This document shows positions 16,958 to 24,653 of a stretch of 64,000 nt of DNA, piece by piece. The position numbers were made by a program, and so were the translations under genes. The notes under the pieces are model-generated. The model ran no database searches. It was not told the DNA's origin and saw nothing but the letters and a program-made list of their open reading frames with translations. The number at the start of each line of letters is the position of its first letter. The stretch's first letter is position 1. The stretch comes from Candidatus Microbacterium colombiense (GTDB lineage Bacteria; Actinomycetota; Actinomycetes; Actinomycetales; Microbacteriaceae), in contig CP119308.1 of the NCBI GenBank assembly GCA_029203165.1, positions 1,798,001-1,862,000 on the forward strand. The letters run 5' to 3'.

Positions 16958-16976
16958 CAAGGTTAGGCAAGCCTTC
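16958..16976 (+). promoter_or_regulatory. IdeR/DtxR-type iron box
   Basis: CAAGGTTAGGCAAGCCTTC matches 14 of the 19 positions of the actinobacterial iron-box consensus TTAGGTTAGGCTAACCTAA. It lies 8 bp upstream of the -10 box TACGAT (16985), covering the -35 region of the SIP-domain gene. It should repress under iron-replete conditions. Confidence 0.7.
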
Positions 16977-16984
16977 ACTTGGTG

Positions 16985-16990
16985 TACGAT
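16985..16990 (+). promoter_or_regulatory. -10 box of SIP-domain gene
   Basis: TACGAT lies nine bases before ATG 17000, so the message has at most a few leader bases. The iron box abuts it upstream. Confidence 0.5.
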
Positions 16991-16999
16991 GGATGCACC

Positions 17000-17476
17000 A
17001 TGGAAACCTCCCTCGACATCCGCAGCACACGCGCCGAGCGCCGTGCAGCCCGTCGACGCGCTCACCACCTGGTGACGGCCGATGAGCAGTCGCTCGCCGC
17101 GCTCGAGGTCTTCCTGGCGACGTTGCCGCTGTGTGCCTCCGGACGCATCTTCATCGAAGTACCCGATACGGGCGACATCGGAGTGATCGACGCTCCAGGG
17201 CGAATGACGGTCACCTGGCTGGCACGCGCGGCACGGACGGGTGCGCCCGGAACCGGTCGCGCCTGCGCTCCCGGCGAAGCCCTGGCACGCGCCACCTGCG
17301 CGTGGGCGGATGAGATGCTCTGCGATGATGATGCGGAAGCCGAGACGCATGTCACCCTTCTGGGCGGCTACCTCGGCACGGCCGACATCGTCGAGCATCT
17401 GACGACCACGCTCGGCATCGACTCTGCACACATCCACGCACCGGAGCGCTTCGGACTTCTCCGCTCCGAGCGCTGA
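17000..17476 (+). CDS. Stand-alone SIP (siderophore-interacting protein) domain protein
   Basis: A 158-residue protein corresponding to the C-terminal NAD(P)H-binding half of siderophore-interacting proteins (ViuB-like). HHLVTADEQSLAALEVFLATLP is followed by GRIFIEVPDTGDIG, then the TWLAR strand and an acidic C-terminal part. The N-terminal FAD-binding barrel of full-length SIPs is absent, so it cannot be a complete ferric-siderophore reductase by itself. It might partner another flavoprotein or sense nucleotide. ATG 17000 is preferred to TTG 16979 because the latter overlaps the -10 box. Regulation by iron through the upstream box is strongly suggested. Confidence 0.72.
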   Translation: METSLDIRSTRAERRAARRRAHHLVTADEQSLAALEVFLATLPLCASGRIFIEVPDTGDIGVIDAPGRMTVTWLARAARTGAPGTGRACAPGEALARATCAWADEMLCDDDAEAETHVTLLGGYLGTADIVEHLTTTLGIDSAHIHAPERFGLLRSER

Positions 17477-17480
17477 GGTC

Positions 17481-17918
17481 TCAGCGGCCGCGCCGCACGT
17501 AGTTGCCGTCTTCCAGTCCGGCCTCGATCTCGAAGCGATTGCGCAACGGGTCCCGCCCGGCGAAGAGGTACAGGAACGGCATCAGGAAGCCGTAGCGGAG
17601 CCACTGGGCTTTGTGCACCGCCTCATGGCGCAGCACGGCCTCGCTCGGCTGGACGTCACCGGTGAGGAAGCATCCCCCCACGCAGACGCCGCCGCGGTTG
17701 AACGCCCACTCCGGGAGGCCCTGGAACACCCACAGGCCTGCGCGCCGCTCGACAGGTCCGGTGCTCCAGATCGAGCCCCACAGCCACCCGACCGCGGTGC
17801 CCCACGAATATCCGAGCCGGCTGATCGGGGAGCGCAACAGGAAAGACGGGATGCGACGGTCGAATCGTCGGCCGCGTGCCAACGCCTCCTCAGCAGCGGG
17901 TCGCCAATCAGCCGTCAT
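17481..17918 (-). CDS. Small protein with HExxH motif, function unknown
   Basis: A 145-residue protein I cannot place in a characterised family. It contains RHEAVHKAQWLRYG with a zinc-protease-type HEAVH at residues 98-102, and just after it a hydrophobic stretch FLMPFLYLFAG. A second motif region, NRGGVCVGGCFLTGD, has two cysteines. A Glu-rich FEIEAGLED segment 25 residues after HEAVH could supply a third metal ligand, as in some minimal metalloproteases, but this is inference. It overlaps the arginase-family gene by four bases (ATGA) and so is translated with it. Confidence 0.6.
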   Translation of the reverse strand: MTADWRPAAEEALARGRRFDRRIPSFLLRSPISRLGYSWGTAVGWLWGSIWSTGPVERRAGLWVFQGLPEWAFNRGGVCVGGCFLTGDVQPSEAVLRHEAVHKAQWLRYGFLMPFLYLFAGRDPLRNRFEIEAGLEDGNYVRRGR

Positions 17919-18718
17919 GCGACCGCACCCACCAGACGCAGGAGTGCGCCGAGATCATCGACGGCGTCGGCGGGGGAGCGCGGTGCGAATCCCGCGATCG
18001 TCGCCCCGGCGAGGGGGACCGTTTCACGCAGGCGCCGGATCGCAGCGCTGAGCGCGGCGGGAGACGATCCGAACGGCGCCGGTGAGGACACACCCGAGAA
18101 GTCCGCGGGGTCGAGGACATCGACATCGATGTGCACCCAGACGCGCGAGGCGCCGGTCGCACGGACGGCCTCGGCGAGAGCATCGACGCGATCCAGATCG
18201 GAGACGGAGAGGGTGGTGAGGGGCGAGAGCTGATCGACCTCGGCATCGTCGAGGTCGCGCATGCCGACCGTCACCACGCGGTTCGGAGCGACTCCGGGAG
18301 AGAGCGTGAGCTGTGCCTCGCCCTCGCCGAGCACCGCTCGCAGAGCCATTCCGGAGAATGCGCCGGAGGGCGAGGTCTCCGGCGTGTGCATGTCGGGGTG
18401 GGCATCGCACCAGACGACGGCCACGTCGTCCGTACCTCCGGGCAGCGCGGCCAGCGCAGCGACGGTGACGCTGCAGTCGCCGCCGATGATGATCGTGTCG
18501 TCGGTGATGTGGTCGCGCACGAGTTCACGCGTGCGCAGCAGCGCGCTGAGGCGGCGCACGCCCGTGCCGAGCGCCTCGCCGGCCTCGACCGGGACATCCA
18601 ACACCGTCGTGGCGGCACGGGGGAGGTCGCCAGCGATCGCCGACGCGCCGTCGACGAGAAGCATCGCGCGCGGCGCAGGAGAGCCCTGCCATTGCGGAAC
18701 GACGAGGAATCGCACCAT
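17915..18718 (-). CDS. Arginase/agmatinase/formiminoglutamase family protein with GGDCS motif
   Basis: The 267-residue ureohydrolase-fold protein has the metal motifs in order: GGDCS (79-83), DAHPDMHTP (105-113) and HIDVDVLDP (196-204). Asp105, His107, Asp109, Asp198 and Asp200 are in the positions of manganese ligands. The usual first ligand His of GGDHS is replaced by Cys82, and the Ser of SxDxDxxDP is His196. It may therefore bind metals differently or act on a substrate other than arginine. The start ATG 18718 follows a GGAGG site. It is followed by, and overlaps, the HExxH protein gene. Confidence 0.82.
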   Translation of the reverse strand: MVRFLVVPQWQGSPAPRAMLLVDGASAIAGDLPRAATTVLDVPVEAGEALGTGVRRLSALLRTRELVRDHITDDTIIIGGDCSVTVAALAALPGGTDDVAVVWCDAHPDMHTPETSPSGAFSGMALRAVLGEGEAQLTLSPGVAPNRVVTVGMRDLDDAEVDQLSPLTTLSVSDLDRVDALAEAVRATGASRVWVHIDVDVLDPADFSGVSSPAPFGSSPAALSAAIRRLRETVPLAGATIAGFAPRSPADAVDDLGALLRLVGAVA

Positions 18719-18740
18719 GGGTACCTCCGGAAAGGGAAGA

Positions 18741-18775
18741 GCTGATGCCCCGGACGGCTCGTCCGGGGCATCAGC
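18741..18775 (-). terminator. Terminator hairpin after pspA
   Basis: A 15-bp perfect stem (18741-18755 with 18761-18775) around a 5-base loop, 9 bp after the pspA stop. It shares the ATGCCCCGGAC/GTCCGGGGCAT core with the hairpin at 5958-5993. Confidence 0.75.
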
Positions 18776-18783
18776 GGGGTGTA

Positions 18784-19528
18784 TCAGTTGCCTTCGATGG
18801 CCTGGCGCGGCGCGCTGCCGCCGGCCTTGAGCTCGGCGAGGCGAGCCTCGACCTCGGTGAGCTCACCGAGGTCTTCGAGGCTCTCGAACTGTGCGTCGAG
18901 GCTCGACGCGGCCAGCTCGATCTTGCCCTGAGCGATGGCCTCCTGGCGGCGGACCTTGTCCTCGAATCGACCCAGCTCGCTGGTGGGGTCCAGCACGTTG
19001 ATCGACCCGACCGCATCCTGCACCTTGGTCTGGGCCTCGGCGACCTTCGCGCGGGCGAGCAGTTCGCTGCGCTTGTTCTTCAGCTCACCGAGCTTGTCCT
19101 TCATGCCGTTGAGGCCGCTCTTGAGCTTGTCGACGATCTCGGTCTGCGCGGCGATCTGCGGCTCGGCACCGGTGGCCTCGCGCTCGGCGCTGATCTGACG
19201 CTGGAGCGCGATCTTGGCGAGGTTGTCGAACTTGTCGGCATCGGCGCTGTTGCCGGCGCCACGCATCTCGTCGGCCTTGCGGCTGGCGGCGAGGGCCTTG
19301 TTGCCCCACTCGGTCGACGCCTGGACGTCTTCTTCGTGGTCACGCTCGAGCAGGCGCAGGTTGCCGATGGTCTCCGCGATCGCGGACTCCGCGTCGTGCG
19401 ATGCTGTTGGTGTAGTCGCGAACGAGCTGGTCGATCATCTTCTGCGGGTCTTCCGCAGAGTCCAGGAGCGAGTTGATGTTCGCGCGGACAAGGGTGGAGA
19501 TACGTCCGAAGATGGACTGTTTGGTCAT
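18784..19528 (-). CDS. pspA: PspA/IM30 family envelope-stress protein, frame broken by one extra base
   Basis: PspA/IM30 proteins form helical oligomers on the inner face of the membrane and protect it under stress. The N-terminal part MTKQSIFGRISTLVRANINSLLDSAEDPQKMIDQLV is canonical, then the frame breaks near 19400 on the plus strand. After that the expected coiled-coil sequence continues in another frame, from DAESAIAETIGNLRLLERDHEED to the end RQAIEGN. Dropping one base restores 247 codons, the normal length of the actinobacterial family. A sequence error is more likely than a real mutation. It is 55 bp downstream of the TPM-domain gene on the same strand and is ended by a strong hairpin. 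Confidence 0.82.
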
Positions 19529-19583
19529 GCGTGATTCCTTTCAGAGGGTCGTGATCGAAGTCTGTACGAGTCGGCTATGAGGT

Positions 19584-21617
19584 TCAGAAGCGTCCACCTC
19601 CGGAGCGGCGTCCCCCGCCGCTGGAACGTCCGCCACCGCCGAAGCCGGAGCTGCGGAAGCCGCCGCTGCCGCCGGTTGAGCGCCAGCTGCTGCCGCGGGA
19701 CGACGAGCCACCGCCACCGCCGGAGAGGAGGCCGCCGATGATCCCGCCGAGGATGTCGCCGCCGAGGCCGGACCCTCCGGAGTTCGATCCGCCGAACGGA
19801 CCGTTGCCCCAGCCGCCGTTCTGACTCTGGCTCGGCGCATAGGACTGCACGTCGGCTTGCGCGGAAGCGGTCGCCTGTCGCGCGAGTTCGAGCGCCCGAT
19901 TCGCCTCTGTCAGCGAGGCTTCGGGATCGCTCGCGCGCAGGTCGAGTGCTCGGGTCAGGCTGTCTTCCGCCTGAGACAAGCGGGTGCGGGCCGTCGAACC
20001 CACGGTGCCGCGGCGCGTCTCGATGAATTCGCGGCCGGAGCGGATCTCCGAGTTCGCCTGAGTGAGAGTCTGCTCGAGCATCTGCTGCGCACGGCGCACG
20101 CGCTCGACGTCTTCTCGTCCTTGCGCGATCACGGCATCGATCTGCGCATTCGCCGCTGTCAGCGCCGCGAGCACCTGCTGAGGGCTGCGGGAGGCGCCGC
20201 CGAGGTTCTCCTGCGCCCGATGCAGCTGGGCTTCGGTCGCCGCGATCGTCGCGGCGATCGATCTCTGTGGATCGGGAAGCTGCCGGGCGGCACTGATGTC
20301 GCCCTGCAGCTCGCTGAACAGCGCACGCGACTGCGTCTCGATCGCGGCGAGCTCAGCGCCGAGCGCGCTGATCGCCTGCACGAGCTGTGCGGCCTGGGCG
20401 ACGGCCTGTTCGGCGGTGCGGATCGCGAACGCGGCCTCGCCGGATCTTTCCGCGGTGATCGCCTGTGCGGCGGCGTCGATGGAACGATCGGCCAGCGCCG
20501 CGCGTTCCTGGGCCTGCGCAGGATTGTCCGACACCGTGCTCAGTGCTGCGGCGTCATAGATGCCGGTCAGTCGCGACAACGTGGGCGTGGCATCGGCGAG
20601 GAGCGGATCCAGGGCGGCGCGTTCCCTACGAACCCGCTCGAGCTCGACAGGCGCATTCTGTTCGAGCTTGCGCAGGGCGTCGAAGGCCTCGGTGTTGGCA
20701 TCGAGGAGGTCGTCGATCTCCTCGGCGATGCCGATGATGCGGATATGCCAGGCTCGCCGGTCCTGGACGGTGTCCTCGATCTCGTCATCGAGCTTCTGCT
20801 TGAGGTCGAAGGCCTCGGACATCTTCGCCTTCGCCGCGTCGACGGCCTGGCTGAACTCGGCGGTGGTCTGCTCTCCGAACTGCGCGATCGCGAAGCCGAG
20901 CTCCTCCTTGCTGGAGGTGATGGCGTCGTCGGCCTGCACGAGGGCGGACCCGGCCTGGGTGGCGACCTGTTCATCTGTGAGCGTGGAGAAGGGATCGTTC
21001 GGGTCGGGCTGATCAGGCATCGCGCCACGGCGCCGCACATCGGCGGCGCGCCGCGACTTCTTCACGGAGCGCACGATGAGCCAGATGACGACGGCGATCA
21101 CCACGATCACCACGAGGATCAGGAGGACGGTCAGGAAGCCTGCTCCGCCGTCTCCCTGCATCTGGTCGGCGGCGGCGGTGATGGCGCCCGCCCAGTCGTC
21201 GCCGCTCAGCTTCTGCTCGATCGCCTGCTCGATCTGATCCTGCTGGGAGGCGCTGATGGGGCCACCGGAGTCTGCGCTGAACGCGTAATTGCGCTGATCG
21301 ATGGCGACCGCGAGGACATAGTCCCTGGTGCCCATGCCGTTCTGCTCGGCGACGGCGTTCGCCCATCCGTCGGCGTCGGTCGGGTCCGTGAACTCGTCGA
21401 CGAACACCACGAAGAGATCGAGGCCGCTCGCCTGCGTGAGTTCGGAGAGGCGTGTCTCGGCGGACTGCAACTCACTGTCGCTGAGCGCGTTGGCCTCGTC
21501 GACGACGTGGGTGGAACCGAAGGTGACCGGAGCCGTTGCCGTGGCGCTCGTTGCTCCCAGACCGGCGACCATGAAGGCCAGGATCACCCCTGCACAAGCC
21601 AGCCACCGAGTCTTCAT
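19584..21617 (-). CDS. TPM-domain membrane protein with coiled coil and Gly/Ser-rich tail
   Basis: The 677-residue protein has a signal peptide (hydrophobic stretch 8-30), then a TPM domain (YgcG/TLP18.3-type, about 38-150) starting at VVDEANALSDSELQSAETRL and containing GTRDYVLAVAIDQRNYAFS. A transmembrane helix follows at about 165-187, and the remainder is a long cytoplasmic alpha-helical region rich in Ala, Gln, Glu and Arg (about 210-590). The last 75 residues are almost only Gly, Ser, Arg and Phe (GGGGRSSGGGRRSGGGRF). TPM domains occur in membrane-protein quality control and repair. Linkage to pspA suggests a joint role in envelope stress. ATG 21617 begins the signal peptide, behind GAAGGGA. 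Confidence 0.8.
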   Translation of the reverse strand: MKTRWLACAGVILAFMVAGLGATSATATAPVTFGSTHVVDEANALSDSELQSAETRLSELTQASGLDLFVVFVDEFTDPTDADGWANAVAEQNGMGTRDYVLAVAIDQRNYAFSADSGGPISASQQDQIEQAIEQKLSGDDWAGAITAAADQMQGDGGAGFLTVLLILVVIVVIAVVIWLIVRSVKKSRRAADVRRRGAMPDQPDPNDPFSTLTDEQVATQAGSALVQADDAITSSKEELGFAIAQFGEQTTAEFSQAVDAAKAKMSEAFDLKQKLDDEIEDTVQDRRAWHIRIIGIAEEIDDLLDANTEAFDALRKLEQNAPVELERVRRERAALDPLLADATPTLSRLTGIYDAAALSTVSDNPAQAQERAALADRSIDAAAQAITAERSGEAAFAIRTAEQAVAQAAQLVQAISALGAELAAIETQSRALFSELQGDISAARQLPDPQRSIAATIAATEAQLHRAQENLGGASRSPQQVLAALTAANAQIDAVIAQGREDVERVRRAQQMLEQTLTQANSEIRSGREFIETRRGTVGSTARTRLSQAEDSLTRALDLRASDPEASLTEANRALELARQATASAQADVQSYAPSQSQNGGWGNGPFGGSNSGGSGLGGDILGGIIGGLLSGGGGGSSSRGSSWRSTGGSGGFRSSGFGGGGRSSGGGRRSGGGRF

Positions 21618-21655
21618 TGCGATCCCTTCGACCGGCAGCCGCGCCCCATGCCCCG

Positions 21656-21661
21656 AGTCTA
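21656..21661 (-). promoter_or_regulatory. -10 box of the TPM-pspA operon
   Basis: On the minus strand TAGACT, giving a leader of about 30 nt before ATG 21617 that carries a GAAGGGA ribosome site. Confidence 0.35.
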
Positions 21662-21726
21662 TGCACAGAGTCCGACACGCGACAGGTTCAGCGGCCGGAT
21701 CACCGTTCGCCCTCAGCGGAGGCACA

Positions 21727-21732
21727 TACGCT
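21727..21732 (+). promoter_or_regulatory. -10 box of leaderless DUF3097 gene
   Basis: TACGCT, seven bases, then ATG 21740. Confidence 0.45.
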
Positions 21733-21739
21733 GGAAGGC

Positions 21740-22579
21740 ATGGACGACAGGTACGGATCCGATGTGCTGGCTGCCGGGTGGCGCGAACGAGCCGCGAAGC
21801 CGGTGCCGGAGGTGCCGGCAGAGATGGATCTCGTCGTGGAGGTCGCGCTCGACGGCTTCTGCGGAGCGGTGACTCGAGTGCAGGGCGGAAACGTCGAGCT
21901 CGAGGATCGTGCCGGCCGCAGACGGCTGTTCCCCCTGGGAGGGGGCTTTCTCATCGACGGCACGGCCGTGCGCCTGAAGCCACCGGCGGCGAAGTCTCAG
22001 GCGGCCCGTCGCACCGCCTCGGGTTCGTTCGTTGTCGCCGACCAGCGCGCTCGCATCGCTCTGCCCAGCCGGATCCTCGTCGAGGGAAAGCACGATGCGG
22101 AACTGGTGGAGAAGGTGTGGGGTGCCGACCTGCGCGTGGAGGGCGTCGTGGTGGAGTTCCTCCAGGGCGTGGATCTGCTCGATGAGCTGCTGACGGCCGA
22201 GCCGCCCAGCGCGTCGCGCCGGTACGGCGTGCTCGTCGATCACCTCGTACCGGGGTCCAAGGAATCCCGCATCGCGGAGGCCGTGTCCCGCGGCCCGCAT
22301 GGGAGACACGTGCGCATCGTCGGGCATCCGTTCGTCGATGTCTGGCAGTGCGTGACCCCGCGCGCACTGGGCATCTCACGATGGCCGGAGATCCCGCGCG
22401 GCACCGATTGGAAGACCGGTATCTGTCAGGCCTTCGGATGGCCGTACGAGACGCAGGGCGATACCGGTCGCGCGTGGCAGCACATCCTCAGCAAGGTTCA
22501 CACCTACCGCGACCTGGAGCCCGCCCTGCTCGGCCGGGTCGAAGAGCTCATCGACTTCGTGACGGCGCCCGCGGCGTGA
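21740..22579 (+). CDS. DUF3097 family protein
   Basis: The 279-residue protein belongs to DUF3097, a family nearly confined to actinobacteria. It has the characteristic N-terminus DRYGSDVLAAGWRERAAKPVPEVP, a beta-rich region, then ILVEGKHDAELVEKVWGADLR, which looks like the first strand of a TOPRIM domain. Next come VEFLQGVDLLDELL and YGVLVDHLVPGSKES, with the acidic residues expected of that fold. The C-terminal GTDWKTGICQAFGWP is another family block. A nucleic-acid role is suggested by the TOPRIM-like core but has not been shown. It is followed by trmB 48 bp later. Confidence 0.82.
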   Translation: MDDRYGSDVLAAGWRERAAKPVPEVPAEMDLVVEVALDGFCGAVTRVQGGNVELEDRAGRRRLFPLGGGFLIDGTAVRLKPPAAKSQAARRTASGSFVVADQRARIALPSRILVEGKHDAELVEKVWGADLRVEGVVVEFLQGVDLLDELLTAEPPSASRRYGVLVDHLVPGSKESRIAEAVSRGPHGRHVRIVGHPFVDVWQCVTPRALGISRWPEIPRGTDWKTGICQAFGWPYETQGDTGRAWQHILSKVHTYRDLEPALLGRVEELIDFVTAPAA

Positions 22580-22615
22580 CGCCCGCGGATGTCCGACGCC
22601 TCCGAACCCGCCGAC

Positions 22616-22621
22616 TACCCT
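22616..22621 (+). promoter_or_regulatory. -10 box of leaderless trmB
   Basis: TACCCT followed by six bases and ATG 22628, which settles the start over an upstream in-frame codon. Confidence 0.45.
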
Positions 22622-22627
22622 GGAAGC

Positions 22628-23353
22628 ATGCCTGAACCCCGCACTTTCCGCGATGAGCCGGTGTCCTTCGTGCGTCGGAGCGGCCGCATGTCCGACGCGC
22701 AGGAGCGCGCCTTCTCCGAGCTCGGTCCGCACTACCTGCTCGATGTGCCGCGTGACGTCGCCTGGACCTCGGTGCACCCGGAGGCACGTCTGGAGCCGGC
22801 GGCGGAGTACGGACGCGTCGCGGACCTGTATGTGGAGATCGGTTCCGGTCAAGGGCACGCCATCGTCGCGGCGGCGAGCTCCCGACCCGGCGATGACTTC
22901 CTGGCGGTGGAGGTGTTCCGGGCAGGGCTCGCCCGCACGATGCTCGACGCCGACCGCGAGGGCGCCCGCAATCTGCGCGTGGTCGAGGCGAACGCCCCCG
23001 AGGTGCTCTCCTCGTATCTGCCGGAGGGCGCGGCGCGCGAGGTGTGGATCTTCTTCCCCGATCCGTGGCACAAGAGCAAGCACAACAAGCGCCGACTCGT
23101 GCGCCCCGGTTTCGGCGAGACGGCGGCGCGTGCGCTCCGTGACGGTGGACTGCTCCGCCTCGCCACCGACTGGGAGGACTACGCCCTGCAGATGCGGGAC
23201 GTCCTCGATGCGGATCCGCTCGTCGAGCGCGCCTTCGACGGCGAATGGGCCGAGCGCTTCGACGGACGTGTGATGACCGCGTTCGAGCGCAAGGGCCTCG
23301 CGAAGGGTCGCGACATCAGAGACCTCGTCTACCGGCGTCGCTCGCGCGCATGA
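22628..23353 (+). CDS. trmB: tRNA (guanine(46)-N7)-methyltransferase
   Basis: TrmB makes m7G46 in the variable loop of tRNAs. The 241-residue protein has the SAM-binding LYVEIGSGQGHAIVAAAS, then DDFLAVEVFRAGLART, and the hallmark IFFPDPWHKSKHNKRRLV for substrate binding and catalysis. The late LATDWEDYALQM is also a family block. Length and motif spacing are normal. The stop overlaps the start of the next membrane protein gene by four bases (ATGA), so translation is coupled. Confidence 0.95.
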   Translation: MPEPRTFRDEPVSFVRRSGRMSDAQERAFSELGPHYLLDVPRDVAWTSVHPEARLEPAAEYGRVADLYVEIGSGQGHAIVAAASSRPGDDFLAVEVFRAGLARTMLDADREGARNLRVVEANAPEVLSSYLPEGAAREVWIFFPDPWHKSKHNKRRLVRPGFGETAARALRDGGLLRLATDWEDYALQMRDVLDADPLVERAFDGEWAERFDGRVMTAFERKGLAKGRDIRDLVYRRRSRA

Positions 23354-24198
23354 GTCTCCCGCGAGTGAGCGAAGCGCGAGCGGACTCCACCGTCTGGCCG
23401 GGTGTCGCCCCTGCCGTCCTCGTCTGCGCGGCGGCTCCCGCGTTCTTCGTACTGGAGATCCCCTGGCTGGGGTGGATCCTCCTGGCTGCCGGCATCGCCG
23501 CCGCCTGGTGGATCGAACGGGGTCGAGTCGTGGGCTCTGCGCCGTCGCTCACGCGCGACCTCTCGTTGATCGCTCTCGGGTTGCTCATCGTGAGCGTCAT
23601 CCCGCTGGCCGCCGAACTCGACAATCTGGCGATGCTCCGCTTCACACTGGCACTCGGCGGCGCGGTCGCCGTGCCGTACCTGGTCTCGCGATATCTGTAT
23701 CGAGATCGAGCGATCGGCTTTCCCTGGCGTACGCATCGGCGGTGGGGGAGGCTCCAGTGGGGATGGCTGGTGGCGGTGCTCGTGCTGGGCTGGCTCATCC
23801 TGCCCTTCTACTTCATCACCAGCGGGGTCTACCAGAACTGGCCGGTCGTCGACAGTCCCGACCTGATCGCTCGACTCTTCGTCGGGGTGGGCGCAGTGGG
23901 CATCTGGGACGAGCTGTTCTTCATCTGCACGGTCTTCGCGCTGTTGCGACGTCACTTCCCGAACGCGCTCGCGAACGTGCTGCAGTCGATCGTCTTCGTG
24001 TCGTTCCTGTGGGAGCTCGGCTATCGCGAGTGGGGGCCGCTCCTGACGATCCCGTTCGCCCTGCTGCAGGGGTTCATCTTCCTTCGCACCCACTCACTGG
24101 CGTATGTGGTCACGGTGCATCTGCTCTTCGACGCGGTGGTCTTCGCCGTGCTGGTGCATGCACACAACCCGGGTCTGCTGCCGATCTTCCTCGTCTAG
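23350..24198 (+). CDS. CPBP-family-like intramembrane protein with altered motifs
   Basis: The 282-residue polytopic protein has about eight membrane segments. Its C-terminal half resembles the CPBP (CAAX protease/bacteriocin-processing) family: WDELFFICTVFALLRRHFPN at the position of motif 1, then SIVFVSFLWELGY, then HSLAYVVTVHLLFDAVVF with the terminal HxxxD. The usual EExxxR of motif 1 reads DELFFI, so one glutamate and the arginine are missing, and the usual motif 2 His is not evident. It may be an inactive or divergent member. It overlaps trmB by four bases. Confidence 0.62.
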   Translation: MSLPRVSEARADSTVWPGVAPAVLVCAAAPAFFVLEIPWLGWILLAAGIAAAWWIERGRVVGSAPSLTRDLSLIALGLLIVSVIPLAAELDNLAMLRFTLALGGAVAVPYLVSRYLYRDRAIGFPWRTHRRWGRLQWGWLVAVLVLGWLILPFYFITSGVYQNWPVVDSPDLIARLFVGVGAVGIWDELFFICTVFALLRRHFPNALANVLQSIVFVSFLWELGYREWGPLLTIPFALLQGFIFLRTHSLAYVVTVHLLFDAVVFAVLVHAHNPGLLPIFLV

Positions 24199-24251
24199 AC
24201 CCGTCACACCACGCGTTTGCCCTGCACGGCGTCAGCGCGGGAGAATCAGAC

Positions 24252-24644
24252 ATGCTCATCGTCGGTCTCGTCCTCGCAGCCGCTGCTGCCGCCTTCCACG
24301 TCTTCATCTTCGCGCTCGAGTCGCTCAAGTGGACCGAGCCGGAGACGCGCAAGATCTTCGGCGTCGCCTCGGAGGCGGATGCCATCACGATGAAGCAGCT
24401 CGCATTCAACCAGGGCTTCTACAACCTGTTCCTCGCTCTCACCGCCCTGCTCGGTGTCGGCCTGACGATCGTCGGGTTCTCCACCGTGGGACTGACGCTG
24501 GTGTTCGCCGGCACCGGCATGATGCTGGCCGCAGCTCTCGTGCTCGTCCTCGCGGATCGCACGAAGGTGCGCGCGGCGACGATGCAGGGCACCCTGCCGC
24601 TTCTCGCTGTGGTCGCCACGGCGATCGGCCTCGCCGTCAGCTGA
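24252..24644 (+). CDS. DUF1304 membrane protein
   Basis: A 130-residue protein with four predicted membrane segments. The sequence between helices 1 and 2 has FIFALESLKWTEPETRKIFG, followed by KQLAFNQGFYNLFLA, the diagnostic blocks of DUF1304. The family is widespread and uncharacterised. It starts at ATG 24252, 53 bp after the CPBP-like gene. No good ribosome site is visible; a GAGAAT a few bases upstream may mean another leaderless start. Confidence 0.82.
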   Translation: MLIVGLVLAAAAAAFHVFIFALESLKWTEPETRKIFGVASEADAITMKQLAFNQGFYNLFLALTALLGVGLTIVGFSTVGLTLVFAGTGMMLAAALVLVLADRTKVRAATMQGTLPLLAVVATAIGLAVS

Positions 24645-24653
24645 GGGCCGCGG

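Noticed and set aside
19857..21872. 671-codon open frame on the plus strand opposite the TPM gene
   Set aside because: The minus-strand gene has a signal peptide, TPM domain and proper start. The plus-strand frame has no recognisable domain and an antisense-like composition.
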